Part shown: positions 47,018 to 58,679 of the stretch, piece by piece
Layout: each line of letters begins with the position of its first letter
Position numbering within the stretch: position 1 is the first letter of the stretch
Assembly (NCBI RefSeq): GCF_014529535.1
Contig: NW_023503295.1
Location: 5,812,663-5,876,662 of the forward strand
Source: Bradysia coprophila
Lineage: Eukaryota > Arthropoda > Insecta > Diptera > Sciaridae
Reading direction: 5' to 3'
DNA: 64,000 bases
Made by a program: the position numbers and the translations under genes
The notes under the pieces: model-generated
What the model saw: the letters and a program-made list of their open reading frames with translations, nothing else
Databases searched by the model: none
Told to the model about the DNA's origin: nothing

Positions 47018-47481
47018 TAATGAATTTTGAATGGCTTGATAGTAGGTAGAGGCTTATTGCTTTGAATTAAGATTAAAAAACTTTTTGCGGTCCGATAATT
47101 CGGCGAATGACTTATTCTCTTTCTTTTTTTAAATACAGCCTGCGAAAAAATTGGATTGAAATGATCGGATTGTGATTAATTTAACAATCATGTTATGGAA
47201 GGATACATCATTAAATTGCAATCAATACCAGCCTTGTTCACGCTATAGTTATTTATGCTAAATAACACACATCGTGTGCCTAAAAAGCATTTATCACCGA
47301 GTTGTATACAACGTTTTTCGCAATAAAGGCAACAGAAAGTCCTTTTTTTCGTCACTTGTTGCGAAAATAACTATTTCATGCTTCGTCAGTGATGTATGAA
47401 GGGTGTTTTTGTCACTTGTGATAGGGAGTAACTATGGCTCATTGAATTCTTTCACACAATTGATCGTTTCTGCGTTTATAG
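47018..47481. other. Intergenic DNA before the ACAD fragment
   Basis: It carries another TAGTTATTTATGCTAAA end at about 47246 and GCGAAAATAACTATTT at about 47361, perhaps a small element of the same type. No gene. Confidence 0.4.
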
Positions 47482-48111
47482 ACATTAGCACTTTCCATAA
47501 AAAGTACTATCCTCGAGACTACCCTGCCCAAAATCGTAAATTGGGAATGATTCCATGGGAAGTGGTGGATGGTCTAAGAAATTTAGATGCATTTGGAACG
47601 GATGTTCCGCGCGACCGCGGTGGTCAAGATTACTTGGTCACCGAAAATTGTTTGAGAAATGAATCGGAAGCGGTCGACGTAAATGTGGTTCGCACGTTAA
47701 ATGCTCATCGGTTGGTTACCCAAACTTTGACTGAATGCGGTACAGAAGCGCAGAAAGCCAAATTTCTACCTCTACTAGCTAAAGGTTGTGATAATACGCC
47801 ACATTTCTGGTTGTACTGACTCTACAAATTTAATCTAATTACTTCCAGGTGACATATTTGGAACGGTCGCAATCATTGAGACGGATTTGCCCGCAAATGG
47901 ATTCTTAAACACTACCGCAGTAACATCACTCAGAGGTGGTGAATGGACTTTGAACGGCAAAAAATCGTTTGTGATCAACGGAAAGAGTGCAGACCTGTTT
48001 CTGGTGCTGGCTGGTACAAAAATCTTAGATAAAGTTGGCGACAAGGTTGATTCGATTACAGCATTTTTGATCGAAAATGACATGACAGTCCGAGGACCCA
48101 AATTTAAAATT
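47482..48111 (+). pseudogene. Acyl-CoA dehydrogenase (ACAD9/VLCAD-like) gene fragment, two exons
   Basis: Acyl-CoA dehydrogenases are mitochondrial flavoproteins that oxidise fatty acyl-CoA; ACAD9 also assists complex I assembly. Exon 47482-47785 encodes GMIPWEVVDGLRNLDAFG, VPRDRGGQDY (family VP-EYGG) and AHRLVTQTLTECGTEAQKAK, FLPLLAKG. A 63-bp GT-AG intron (47786-47848) splits the Gly codon, and the next exon runs DIFGTVAIIETDLPANG, then WTLNGKKSFVINGKSADLFL, the middle beta domain. Domain order and splice position fit. Missing are the N-terminus, the catalytic C-terminal helical domain and the FAD contacts there. The usual TEP-GSD motif is changed (IETDLPANG). The frame runs into the first unit of a 146-bp tandem repeat at about 48088. 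It therefore looks like a displaced, dead fragment; a very diverged partial gene is the alternative. Confidence 0.75.
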
Positions 48112-48658
48112 TTTTTCAACTACATTCTATTCGGACTTTGATTACCTTCCAAATGAAACAAAAATTACGAAAAACGGATGAAATTTGCTCGAGTTATATG
48201 TAAAATACACATAGGGCCCTAGTATCGGCCTCAGTCCGAGGACCCAAATTTAAATTTTTTTTCAACTACATTCTCTTCGGCCTTTGATTACCTCCCAAAT
48301 GAAACAAAAATTACGAAAAACGGATGAAATTTGCTCGAGTTCTATGTAAAATACACATAGGGCCCTAGTAGTGGCCTTAGTCCAAGGACCCAAATTTAAT
48401 TTTTTTTCAACAACATTCTATTCGGCCTTTGATTACCTTCCAAATGAAACAAAAATTACGAAAAACGGATGAAATTTACTCTAGTTATATGTGAAATACA
48501 CATAGGGCCCTAGTAGCGGCCTTAGGCCAAGGACCCAAATTTTTTTTTCAACAACATTCTATTCGGCATTCGATTACCTTCCAAATCAAACAAAAATTAC
48601 GAAAAACGAATGAAATTTACTCGAGTTCTATGTAAAATACACATAGGGCCCTAGTAGC
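48088..48658. repeat. Four tandem units of about 146 bp, starting inside the ACAD frame
   Basis: Units start at 48088, 48234, 48380 and 48525, each opening GTCCGAGGACCCAAATTT (or close variants) and closing with ACACATAGGGCCCTAGTA. Shared interior: TTCGGCCTTTGATTACCT, CAAATGAAACAAAAATTACG. The first unit's opening bases are also the last readable ACAD codons (TVRGPKF). The unit end matches the repeat that abuts the SMYD fragment at 41.9 kb. Confidence 0.9.
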
Positions 48659-49408
48659 ATTTCACTTCTAAGGCCCTAACTCACGGTCCACTCACCCGAT
48701 TTTAAAAAACTTTTTTTTTCCTGGATTGGTATTGACAATACCTATCATTTGCCGTGTCATTTACATTTCCATCGTTTATTTTGCCATAAATATCACCAAA
48801 AGACCTTAAATCACATAGGTGGCCCTAACTCACGAAGGGTCGACCCGAATATGCCCATCTTCGAACTTAGCCTCACTATTTCGACTATCTTTCAGGAAAA
48901 AAAAAATTTGAAATCGGATTTCATTTACTCAAGATATCGACGTGACAGACGGACAGACTGACAGACAAAATTTTTATTGCAGATTCGTCATCTATGAACA
49001 TAGGCAAACACTTTGCCCTTACCGTCTGCTTCGAATTCCATCAATTACACACGGCATCGTAATCCTATAAGCCCCTTTGTACGTCGTACGGGGCTAAAAA
49101 CAAGTTACCAAAAACAAAATTCCGAATTTTCCTAAAAAACATTTTCCTAAAATTGATTTCACACAATCTGCACAATCTGTTTATCAATTTCGGTGTCACC
49201 CGCCTTCGTGGATGTCAAGACCTGTCAGACCTTTCAGAGCCTTGGTTCAAAGTGTCACACCCCATATTATGACACAGTAAAGTTTACCATACCATACCGG
49301 TTAAACATTTCAGCGCCCTTGTGTTATTGTTGGTAACGTTGGTAGCGTTGGTAATTATCTAAAAAATATTACAACCTAACAAAAACAAAAATAGACTATG
49401 GTCGATAC
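48659..49408. other. Intergenic DNA, tail of the repeat family
   Basis: Holds GGCCCTAACTCACG near 48682 and 48822, a CAGACGGACAGACTGACAGA run near 48944, and GTACGTCGTACGGGGC near 49080 that resembles the CGTAC-rich repeats elsewhere; it may be the far end of the same element. No gene. Confidence 0.4.
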
Positions 49409-49677
49409 CAAGGTAAATACAGTGAGGAGGTAATGCCATATATAACCGAATCAGATGTGCGGTGGCACGAAAGTTCGATACAAACGCCATCTCATCCCTT
49501 CATTGAAAGCAAAAAATCGAATAGAAAGTCGGGCCATCTGTTGTGAGATAGCGAAAATATTTTTGTGAAATACAAGTAAATCGTAGTCAACCATTTAAAA
49601 AAAGATGTCATTAGCATCGAACTTATGTGCTAGGCCGCACGTCTGAATGGCATTACCTCCTCACTATATTTACCTTG
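49409..49677. mobile_element. 269-bp MITE, CAAGGTAAATA family, exact 8-bp target duplication
   Basis: The left end CAAGGTAAATACAGTGAGGA (continuing GGTAATGCCAT) is the reverse complement of the right end, which closes TCACTATATTTACCTTG. GTCGATAC flanks it at 49401-49408 and 49678-49685. The CA...TG ends and 8-bp duplication fit hAT. Relatives: 39166-39430, 59593-61858 (interrupted), and an internal scrap at about 57377-57422. Confidence 0.9.
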
Positions 49678-50344
49678 GTCGATACCATTTGCGTGACCAA
49701 AGGCCATGACACTTCACGCGCTACAATAGGATCAAGTCCAAGGCGTCCAAGGTTATTCGAAATGTCAAAAATCATCCACAGAGAACCCTAACCTGAAAGT
49801 ATGTGCAGCAACAATGAGCAGGCATTTTGTTTAAGTTTAAAAATAGGAATAAATGTTTGAATGGTTTGCATTGTTTTCTTGTTAAATAATTCTAGCCATT
49901 GATAATGCGATCCGATGCGATCCGCGAAATATTTGGTGAATAAATAATTCTAATCGAAACTGAGCTACATCGATTTTTCTTATTGGAAAGCAACAGAAAA
50001 CTGGTTAAATAATTTGCTTAAACACTTATGCCATACAAGCAACAATTATAATTTCACCTTTTATATATTGGAAATCTATTAAACTAGGTCCCACCTTTTG
50101 GGCGGGTCAGGTCCCTTGACTGACACTTTTCTAAATGTATTTTTGACGTATTCATGAAAACTTGTCACATATAATATATTTACTATATTATTGACTCCAC
50201 GCAAATGACAGTAAAATTTGACAATTTTGTTTTCTTGGAAACCATCGAGGGTAAGGTGGAATTATTTTTGACCACTTTTTGAGCTCTCAATTTTCTTAAA
50301 AAATTTCAATTTTCAATATTTTCAATCAACCTCTAATCATAAAT

Positions 50345-50832
50345 AAAATATGACTCGTGTAGATTACGACCCTCGCTTCGCTCTGGCCGTAAACTTCCCA
50401 CTCGTATGAGCTGTCTATTATTCTGTTTGATTGCATTTTTGTTACATCAGAGTAGATGCGAAGTTTGTTTTGTGAATGTGGAACGAGGAAAATAAAAAAG
50501 TGCGATAGATGTTTTTCTCTTACACTTTTGCGTAAAAAAGGAAGTTTCCCGGTACTTAATATATCTTCACATGGTGACATGGTAATAAATGAACTTAATT
50601 AAGTTTTGCTTCATCGTTAAAAATAACTCAGTTTACCAATATTTTCGGTAAATTGGTACCACTCTATAATGGTAAAGGAATTAAAAATATTTGTAAAAGG
50701 AGAAATTTATTGGTAGACCGAGCAAAAATAATCCCTCGATTTCCCATTGCTAAACCTTCAATCGTGAATAAAATGTCACGACTCGTGTGAATTACGGCCC
50801 TCGCTTCGCTCTGGCCGCAAACTTCACACTCG
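50345..50832. repeat. Two related hairpins with CCCTCGCTTCGCTCTGG loops
   Basis: About 50356-50402 and 50784-50832 each pair a left arm like CGTGTGAATTACGG with a right arm like CCGCAAACTTCACACTCG around the same loop (CCTCGCTTCGCTCTGGCC). TTCAATCGTGAATAAAATGT-type sequence lies before both, so this is a local duplication. Confidence 0.6.
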
Positions 50833-51049
50833 TAAAATGTTGACAATATTCTCTTTGATTCATTTAATTCCATGTATTTAAAAGATATCTTCAAAAATTA
50901 GTTAAGATAATTCATCTTATATTGGCTGCAAAAATTTAACTTTTTTATTAAAATTTCTTACACTTTTTAATCAAAGTGTGCTAATTTGATAACAGGCATT
51001 TTGCTGGCGTAAGATGTGGTTGTAAAGGGAGTAAAAAACTACCTGCTTG

Positions 51050-51495
51050 ATAAATGACAAACAATTTGATAGTCAACTATCAAGTTGTTAGTCAACTATC
51101 AACAAATTTGATAGTCAACTATCAAGTTGTTAGTCAACTATCAAGTTGTTAGTCAACTATCAAGTTGTTAGTCAACTATCAAGTTGTTAGTCAACTATCA
51201 AGTTGTTAGTCAACTATCAAGTTGTTAGTCAACTATCAAGTTGTTAGTCAACTATCAAGTTGTTAGTCAACTATCAAGTTGTTAGTCAACTATCAAGTTG
51301 TTAGTCAACTATCAAGTTGTTAGTCAACTATCAAATTTGATAGTCAACTATCAAGTCGTTAGTCAACTATCAAATTTGATAGTCAATTATCAAGTTTTTA
51401 GTCAACTATCAAATTTGATAGTTAAATATCAAGTTGTTAGTCAACTATCAAGTTGTTAGTCAACTATCAAATTTGATACTCAACTATCAAGTTGT
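51050..51495. repeat. 19-bp satellite array
   Basis: About 20 units of AAGTTGTTAGTCAACTATC, almost identical in the middle (51110-51330) and more diverged at the edges, where the variant AAATTTGATAGTCAACTATC appears. TTGATAGTCAACTATCAA inside the variant is a perfect palindrome. Units abut without spacers, so this is not CRISPR-like. Confidence 0.92.
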
Positions 51496-52224
51496 TAGCA
51501 AGAGATGTTTACACGTTAGAAGGTGGGCATCGAATGATGAAATTATTCTTCATACTAGTTTAATGAACGTCGAAAACAAACTTATATGATTTACCCACAC
51601 TACCAAACAAAATCTAATTTCATCAAAGTAATCTTTTAATTGAGGCTATGATCAACAGTATAATATCCCGTTTTTCTCGGATAGCTTCCAGATCCTTAGT
51701 CCTACATAGCCCATCTTCGAACTTAGCCTCGGGATTTTAATTCCACGTATTTAAAAAAAAGAATCATCCAAATTGGTTAAAAATTACTCAAGTTATCGTG
51801 CCCTCAACGATTTTTTGTTACCCACATTTAACGTTTTTCATAGCATTTCATACATTTTCAATCACAGTGAACCTTTTTGTTACCCACATTTTTCGGTACT
51901 TTCTGGTGTAAGACCCTGACTTTCAGTCAAGGGAATTTAATGTTATTTGTTGATCCGGACAAAACACAAAATTAAACGGCAGCTCAATTTTTTTTTATAG
52001 AGTTGTGGTTAGGGTTATCTATGGATGACGGTGTAGCTGTCAGTGTTTCGGTTTAGAGTTACTCGGACTGAATGATTTAACCAAAAAAAGATGGTTAAAT
52101 GTCAGTTCATCTGATACATACGTACCGGTTTCATTTCGGATAGTTTGCCGGTTTAGTTTGACGAGAAAGTAAATTCTTTATAATATCGAGGAAATACGAG
52201 TAATGCAACTTAATTTAATTCAAC

Positions 52225-55200
52225 ATGAGCAATTTAATTGAACGAATGAGCTTCATTGTGCCAGTTGTATCCATTAGTTTCATATTTATCATAATCTCAA
52301 TTAATTTGTACATGAAAATAAGGTAACGATACGATTCAGCTAATTCAGATTTGAAGAAAAGTAACATTGACAACTTTTCCAGAAAATTATTTCCGATTAC
52401 AGTAAATTGCTGGTTTTGTAATAAGGATGCAAACGTACCTTATAGCCAGTTTAACTCCTGGAATTGCGAACACTGTACGCAATACAATGGATTCGACAAG
52501 GTGAAAAACAAACGAGTTCGACAACAATAAAATATGTTCGAAGTTATTGTGGAAACAAATTCATTTAAAAATTCATTTCAGGATGGTGATTATAATTGTG
52601 ACATACCAGCTCAACGAACTATTCAATTGAATAAAAGATATAAGACTGGCAATATTAGTAAAATCTCGTATGTTGCCTCAGATGCGCAGAGAAATCGTTT
52701 ATGTGAAAATTGTAACCGAAATCAGGAAATCAAAGTGCAACAATTAGCTTTATTTGAGCCTATCGTAAAAGAGAACTTTGACGTGGAAATTGAAAAATTT
52801 CGGTAAGTTACAATACTTTCTACTTCGTCTGGGCTACTATTATATGTCATATCGCCCGTTAGGTGTCGTTATTATTAGTTAGTATTAACGTTAGTATTAA
52901 CGTATTCTGACGTTTGGATATGATTGGGGGGCAAAGTTTCCGAACTGTTTTTTTTTTTTTGTGAACCGGTCATAATGAACTGGATTCAATAAACGCGGGA
53001 GGTAAAGAGGTCCGTCCCTACAGTTTCATATTCCAGTTTCAGAAACTTACGTTCAGTAGTGATGAAATCGTGACCTTGAGTATAATAGACCTTATGCCTT
53101 TCCCAAACTTGTATCCAGAAAAGAGCTAAAAAAACAGATGTAAATGTTTGTCGAACTTGATTTCGAGAACAGGGAAGAAAATGGACCCTAAAGATTGATG
53201 AAATTCTTGTAACTAGCCTCTAGAGATCTCCGAAATCTCCTAACCTCGGAAGAGTATCAAAAAAGCTGATAAAAATAAACGTCATCTCTGAGTTCTAGAA
53301 CTAGAAAAAAGATAGAGCTTCTGGAGTGATGGAATTCTAGGAATTGACCTTTTTAGACACCTTAATCTTTCTCTCAGTTCAGAAGAAGATACAAAAAAAA
53401 ATGATGTGAACGCTTGTAATCGTTAAGTTCTAGCTTCGAGATGCGTCTGGGAAGACTCAGAAATAATCGTATAGTTGCAGATCATTCAAAGACATCATGG
53501 TCTTGTGATTTTAGAGTAAAAATAGTTGAACTCCTTCGAAGTGTGTCAATTCGGACATATTCTGAGGCTCCTGATCTTTTGACATGACAGAGCTCGGCCA
53601 ACTATCTATCGTATTGTTTGGGATCAGTGTCATCAATCGTCGAAATTAATTAATAAATGGCCAGGATGATCAGTCTCAAAGTTATCGGTTTTTTTCAGGC
53701 ACTTTTTTAGGAATCCTCCATATGCCGGACTGTTCCAAGCTCTTGATAAAACATTTGTTTTAAACGTTTTATTTTGACGGAGGTATCTACGTTTTAAGTT
53801 TTAGAGAAAAACGGGTTATTACCTTTTCATGAGTCCCAAAAGAATTTAGCTGAATTTTTCAATAAAGGAAAAGAAAACAAATCTGAAATTATCTGCAGCT
53901 CAGTGAGAGAGTAGGGATTATAAACTCAATCCTAAAATGACAAAAAAAAAACGGAAATTTTGACATAGCAGCCCAGACTAACGGATAACGATCGATATTA
54001 ATGGTAGCAATATTTCAGGGAAAAACTAGAAAAATCGTACGAATTGTGTCACACTTGCCAGCGATCTGTTAAAAAAACTTTAAGCCGAATAATGAATAAT
54101 GTACTCGGGTTAAGATTGACTCAAATTGGACAAAAGGGTTTGAATGTGGTCGATCGACATGTAAAAAAAACCGACTCGAAGAAGCATGTAATTTTGAATC
54201 GAATGTGCTTAATGGCAATTTCTATACTATCCATTTGGAATATATACAGTTCAAGTAAAAGTGTCCATCTATCGAGGAACCATGTTGACTCATTTTTCCC
54301 ACCACTCGTTACACATTACATATTAAGCATCATTTCATTAATTTCTGCGGTAAAACTTATCGTAATCGAGTACTCATCAGCGATTGTCTTTTCCACGATC
54401 GATTTTCAACGGATGTACTCCTACATTGCTGCCGACAATAATGATTACCAAATCGATTTCGTCATCAATATCGCGGCCGTTTTATTATCACTAAAGTTAG
54501 TGTTAGCCAGATCAAGGTACGCATGATTTTCAGAACATACAAAAATGGTATTAGAAAATGCTGAAATTGTTTTAGAATACGCAAAACTGGTCGAATGTAT
54601 CCTCTGTTACTTATGTTTTTATGGAACATCAATATGCTGTGGCCAACAATTGCGGGAAATGTGGGAAGCGAATTTGTTGCAGACCTTTTAAAAGTGAGTA
54701 TAATTAAATCGTCCTTTTCAACTTCTAAACTTGGAAGAAGAGCCAGCTACTATCTGTCACAAGGATATTACTCTTGAACCATGCACAATTTGAAGATTTC
54801 ATTATCGGCATTCATCATTTTGGATCATAAAACTTTAATGTTGCAATTCTCTGTGTTTTGAGCCAGTTGAACGATATAGTCCCGTAGACGTAATCTCAGT
54901 GTTAATCTTGATATACATAGCAATGTAAAGTTAACGAAAAATTTCTTTTGTTTTCAGCTTCTTTCGCATTGTCATAATTCTCTTTGATTCATTTATTTCA
55001 ACGGAGAATATTTAGCAACAAATGCAAATTGTTTCACATTTTATAAAAAGAGCGAAAAGAGCTCAAAACAAAGAAATTTTTCGTTAACTTTGCATTGCTC
55101 TACGTCCAGCCGGTAGCCGACGCCATTTAGATCGGCAGCTGTATCGTCTGGAATTGTTTTACTCAAATTAACCTTCTTACTTGAACACTTTTAGTATAAG

Positions 55201-58200
55201 CAGACGTCCCACATGTCCGATTTGTCCGATTTTTTCAACATTTGTCCGACTTTGTACGATTTGTCCGACTTTTTCATCAAAAATTGTCCAACTTTGTCCT
55301 ACTTCTCCTCAAAAGTAATAATTCTCCTCAAAAGTATAAGACTTTTTCTTCAAGATAAAATTTGTTAGTAACATTAAATGCTTCTAATGTAAACGAGAAA
55401 AAAATCGCTCGCTCCGCTCGCATTTAGTTGTTTACACATTTTCACATTGTACATGTACCTATAACATTAAGGCAGTAAATATATTACTGTATTGGCTAGC
55501 TATGTGGACTTACATTTTTGATGGATTCCTTTGAAAAACAGCCTACCGAAATCGGACGCATTTTCCAGAGGACTTTTTTATGTGTGCCTAGAAAGGTATT
55601 CGACCCTAGAGGCCAAAACTACTTTCAAAAAAATTCTTCGAAGTTTGTGTGGCTGGTGAAAGGTGATCAAAAACCGAAAACTTGCACTTTTTTTACAAAA
55701 ATTTCTCCAGTTACACGAGACGTACAGGGTCGGTTGGGGTGTCATTAGAAAGGTAATCACATGTACTATTGAGCCGAATAGGGACTTATTGGGTTTAAAA
55801 TTTATTGACACTGAAATATGTGCAATTAAAGTTTTCAACTGAAGACTTACACTGTTTTTACTGAAATTTCTCGAGGTACACAAAACGTACATGATCGTGT
55901 GAGGTATCATTTGAAAGGTGCATGTGCTTTTAGGCCAAATAGGGTCTTATGTGGTTTAGAAGCATCTATGATGAATATGGACACTTAAACATTTCAACTT
56001 GTATTTCATCGTAGATGCATCCAAACCACATAAGACCCTATTTGGTTCAAAAGCACATAAAATTACCTTTCAAATGATACCCCACGTTTTGTGTACCTGG
56101 AGAAATTTCAGTAAAACAGTGAAAGCCTTCGGTTGAAATCTTCAACTGCACATATTTTAGTGTGGATGAATTTTAAAACCAATAAGTCCATATTCGGCTC
56201 AATAGTACGTGTGATTACCTTTCTAATGACACCCAACACGACACTGTGCGGCTCATGTAACTGGAGAAATTTTTATAAAAAAGTGCAAGTTTTCGGTTTT
56301 TGGTCACCTTTCACCAGCCACACAAACTTCGAAGAATTTTTTTGAAAGTGGCTTTGGCCTCTAGGGTCGAATACCTTTCTAGGCACACAAAAAAAGTACT
56401 CAGGAAAATGCGTCCGAATTCGGTAGGCTGTTTTTCAAAAGAATCTCTCATTTACAATTTTATAACATCAACTTACAATCGACAGACAATCGAATTTATA
56501 AGTTATATTCCTACTGACATCTAAGTTATAAGTTGTAGGTCGACAGGGAGGTTGTTGAACCATGATTGAGTGATAAGACTTCAGGAACTGACATGCATCT
56601 GTTTAAATTTCCATAAAGTTGAGACACAAATCCAAAATAGTCTTTAAAAAGCCTGCGATATAAGCCCGAAACAGGATTATTGGAGATTTGTTGCAGCGAA
56701 GCAAATTTGCTAGAGGTGTTTTTTATCTTTTAGATGAACTTCATTCCTGATGCCTTTAAATTCGATCTATAAGTACGATTTATCGACGTTTGTCGATGAG
56801 AAATAGTCCGATTTTGTACTTTATTGAAAACATACATGTACTTTTCCTTAGAAAATGTCCGATTTAGTCCGACCTTGTAGCGAAAATATGTCCGATTCTG
56901 TCCGACTTTTTCAAGAAAAATGTCCGACTTGTTTTAAGTTGGACACCCCGAAAATCAGTGGGACGTCTGAGTATAAGGTTTGTATGGTTCGTGAAGTTCG
57001 TTAGTATGGCGATTTCGTGAACTTTTGCCATGTTCCCAGTATATGTCAAAAGTCTACGATGGAAGAAGCCTATACTCACGAACTTTACGAACCACAATGG
57101 TTTACCCCCAATATATCTCAATGTGGTGTCACAATTTTGAATTACACACACAACAGTACAACAACGATATTCAATGATTCGGAAGTATACGCAGGAACTT
57201 GCGCCACTTTTTACAAAGTTTTTCCGGAAAGATATTTTCTCCACGTTTCAGAAGGTCCTCTATCCGAATTTGCAAAAAATCTGACCTCGAAATTTTACTA
57301 ACAATAAGTCACAACCTCCAATTCCGTTGACAAAAGCTATCCCCACAACTTCCTCTACAAGTTCTTTGCGTTCAATAATCATAGTCAACCAATTTAAAAA
57401 AAAGGTGTCATTAGCATCGAACTATTGTTTACGTTTCCATTATTCTCATTTACAGATATTTTTTGGAGTAATCATACTGGTTGTCGTGATCATATTGAAC
57501 TACACATTATTCGAAGAGGCGACATATAAATGTCAACCTTTAAACAACAGCTTTCATCGAATTTTTTCAAACTGCGACGAGGATTTGTCCGACGATGAAG
57601 CTGTGTCAAATGAAATCGACTATTGCCGTTCAACTTCTAGTAAAACAGATTACGACCTATTAAATTTCAACAGATCGTTCAGTACTACAAAATCAATAAG
57701 TCCAGATGTATCTCAAGATTTAAATAGCACAGCCAGACGCGATGATCGACACTCATCTTGGTACCAACAACAGTGCAATCGACATATTTCGGAGAACATG
57801 ATAACTGACCGATTATATTCCCCGTTTCTCATACCAGACGATTGCCAAAGTAAACTGACTGATTTGAAAATAAGTGGAATCGGTCGCAACCATGAACATG
57901 CAATTACTTGCTCATCACCAACTCCGTCAATATTAATAAATGATCGAGATCGATCTCAACTCCTCACACCAGCACGACTGAATTTTAAGGACTGTTCACC
58001 ACTCGTCTCTGCTACAAAAACATCGTGGGTTGCTGGTGGATACTTTGTGAAAAACAACCTTTCGCCGCAGAAACGCAAACAGCCGCAAGGTGTTCTTTTT
58101 CATCCAATATCACGCACATCGTCGCAAAGTTCTGGATTCGAATCGCGAACCAGTTCAGCTCATAACGGATACGCAAGTGGTTCGAGAGAAAGTTCCATTA

Positions 58201-58559
58201 CTGGTGATGTTGCTTCTAATTTTTCCGAACCAACACTAATTTCTGACCATCCACCGAATATTAATTTTCCAATTAATCACAGTTTTTCATTATATGCGAA
58301 AAATCAAACGCGTTTAATGAATAACTCATCATCATGTGAACCTGAGTCTGTAGGTAAATACTGCACGGTCCCTTCGAAAAACTATGATGACCATAAACAA
58401 TTAATGTCAGTTCCGAAATCAGTTTATCATCAGTTTGGAACTCATCGGCTCGATTTGAATGACAAACACTCTGGCTTTAGTAAATTTTCACATCACGCCC
58501 AGAACATTTGTAAATCAAATATTAATTCTTTCACATTTGGTGATTCGAAAATATTCTGA
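52225..58559 (+). CDS. TMEM201: TMEM201/Samp1 (Ima1-type inner nuclear membrane protein), 6 exons
   Basis: TMEM201 (Samp1/NET5; Ima1 in fission yeast) spans the inner nuclear membrane and links the nuclear interior to the LINC complex and centrosome. Exons: 52225-52322, 52383-52500, 52582-52802, 54019-54516, 54576-54693, 57456-58559, all GT-AG and in matching phase, giving 718 aa (human about 666). Visible: an N-terminal hydrophobic segment (about 9-30), the Ima1 zinc-finger region with CxxC pairs at 42/45 (CWFC) and 61/64 (CEHC), the GDYNCDIPAQ and CENCNRNQEIKVQQLALFEP blocks, another CHTC pair in exon 4, then hydrophobic segments in exons 4-6 (NIAAVLLSLKLVL, YPLLLMFLWNINMLW, IFFGVIILVVVIILNY). 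The C-terminal part is long, Ser-rich and without a fold. The 2.76-kb last intron holds a foldback element. AATAAA signals follow the stop. Confidence in identity is high. Confidence 0.93.
55522..56446. mobile_element. 925-bp foldback in the last TMEM201 intron
   Basis: Arms of about 450 bp are reverse complements: GGATTCCTTTGAAAAACAGC on the left against GCTGTTTTTCAAAAGAATC on the right, and the arms carry CCTTTCACCAGCCACACAAA and its complement. They meet near 55977-56004 (ATCTATGATGAA ... TTTCATCGTAGAT). The open frames on both strands are mirror images of one another. An RNA copy would form a very long hairpin. Confidence 0.85.
56978..57300 (+). other. Unassigned frame and hairpin repeat within the TMEM201 intron
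   Basis: A hairpin-type repeat (GTTCGTGAAGTTCGTTAGTA against TACTCACGAACTTTACGAAC) is followed by an open frame to 57301 that contains GVTILNYTHNSTTTIFNDSE and YKVFPERYFLHVSEGPL. The DNA at about 57222-57280 recurs at 15003-15062 out of frame, so a protein is doubtful. Confidence 0.3.
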
Positions 58560-58648
58560 AATTGGAACGGTTGTTTTATAATATTTAAAAAAAGAAACGA
58601 GACCGAGAGAAAGTGTTTTGCCTACGCAAAGTTGTAAAATAATGAAAT

Positions 58649-58661
58649 AATAAATAATAAA
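58649..58661 (+). terminator. TMEM201 polyadenylation signals
   Basis: Two overlapping-range AATAAA hexamers at 58649-58654 and 58656-58661, about 90-100 bp after the TMEM201 stop codon. Confidence 0.7.
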
Positions 58662-58679
58662 ATACTATTATGGTCCACT

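Larger units (their letters stand above)
49729..52075. repeat. GATCAAGTCC repeat upstream of TMEM201, interrupted copy
   Basis: The left piece 49729-50085 (GGATCAAGTCCAAGG, CATCCACAGAGAACCCTAAC, GGTTTGCATTGTTTTCTTG, CAAGCAACAATTATAATTTC) and the right piece about 51935-52075 (GTTGATCCGGACAAAACACA, TATGGATGACGGTGTAGCTG, GTTACTCGGACTGAATGA) match the two ends of the repeat at 59371-62022. About 1.85 kb between them, including the 19-bp satellite, is specific to this copy. The left piece also has a 120-bp insertion between two GTTAAATAAT words (about 49881 and 50006). The site GGAAATCT at 50070-50077 is uninterrupted here. Confidence 0.75.

Noticed and set aside
51050..51495. CRISPR-like array
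   Set aside because: Units of 19 bp abut directly, without spacers, in an animal genome; it is a satellite.
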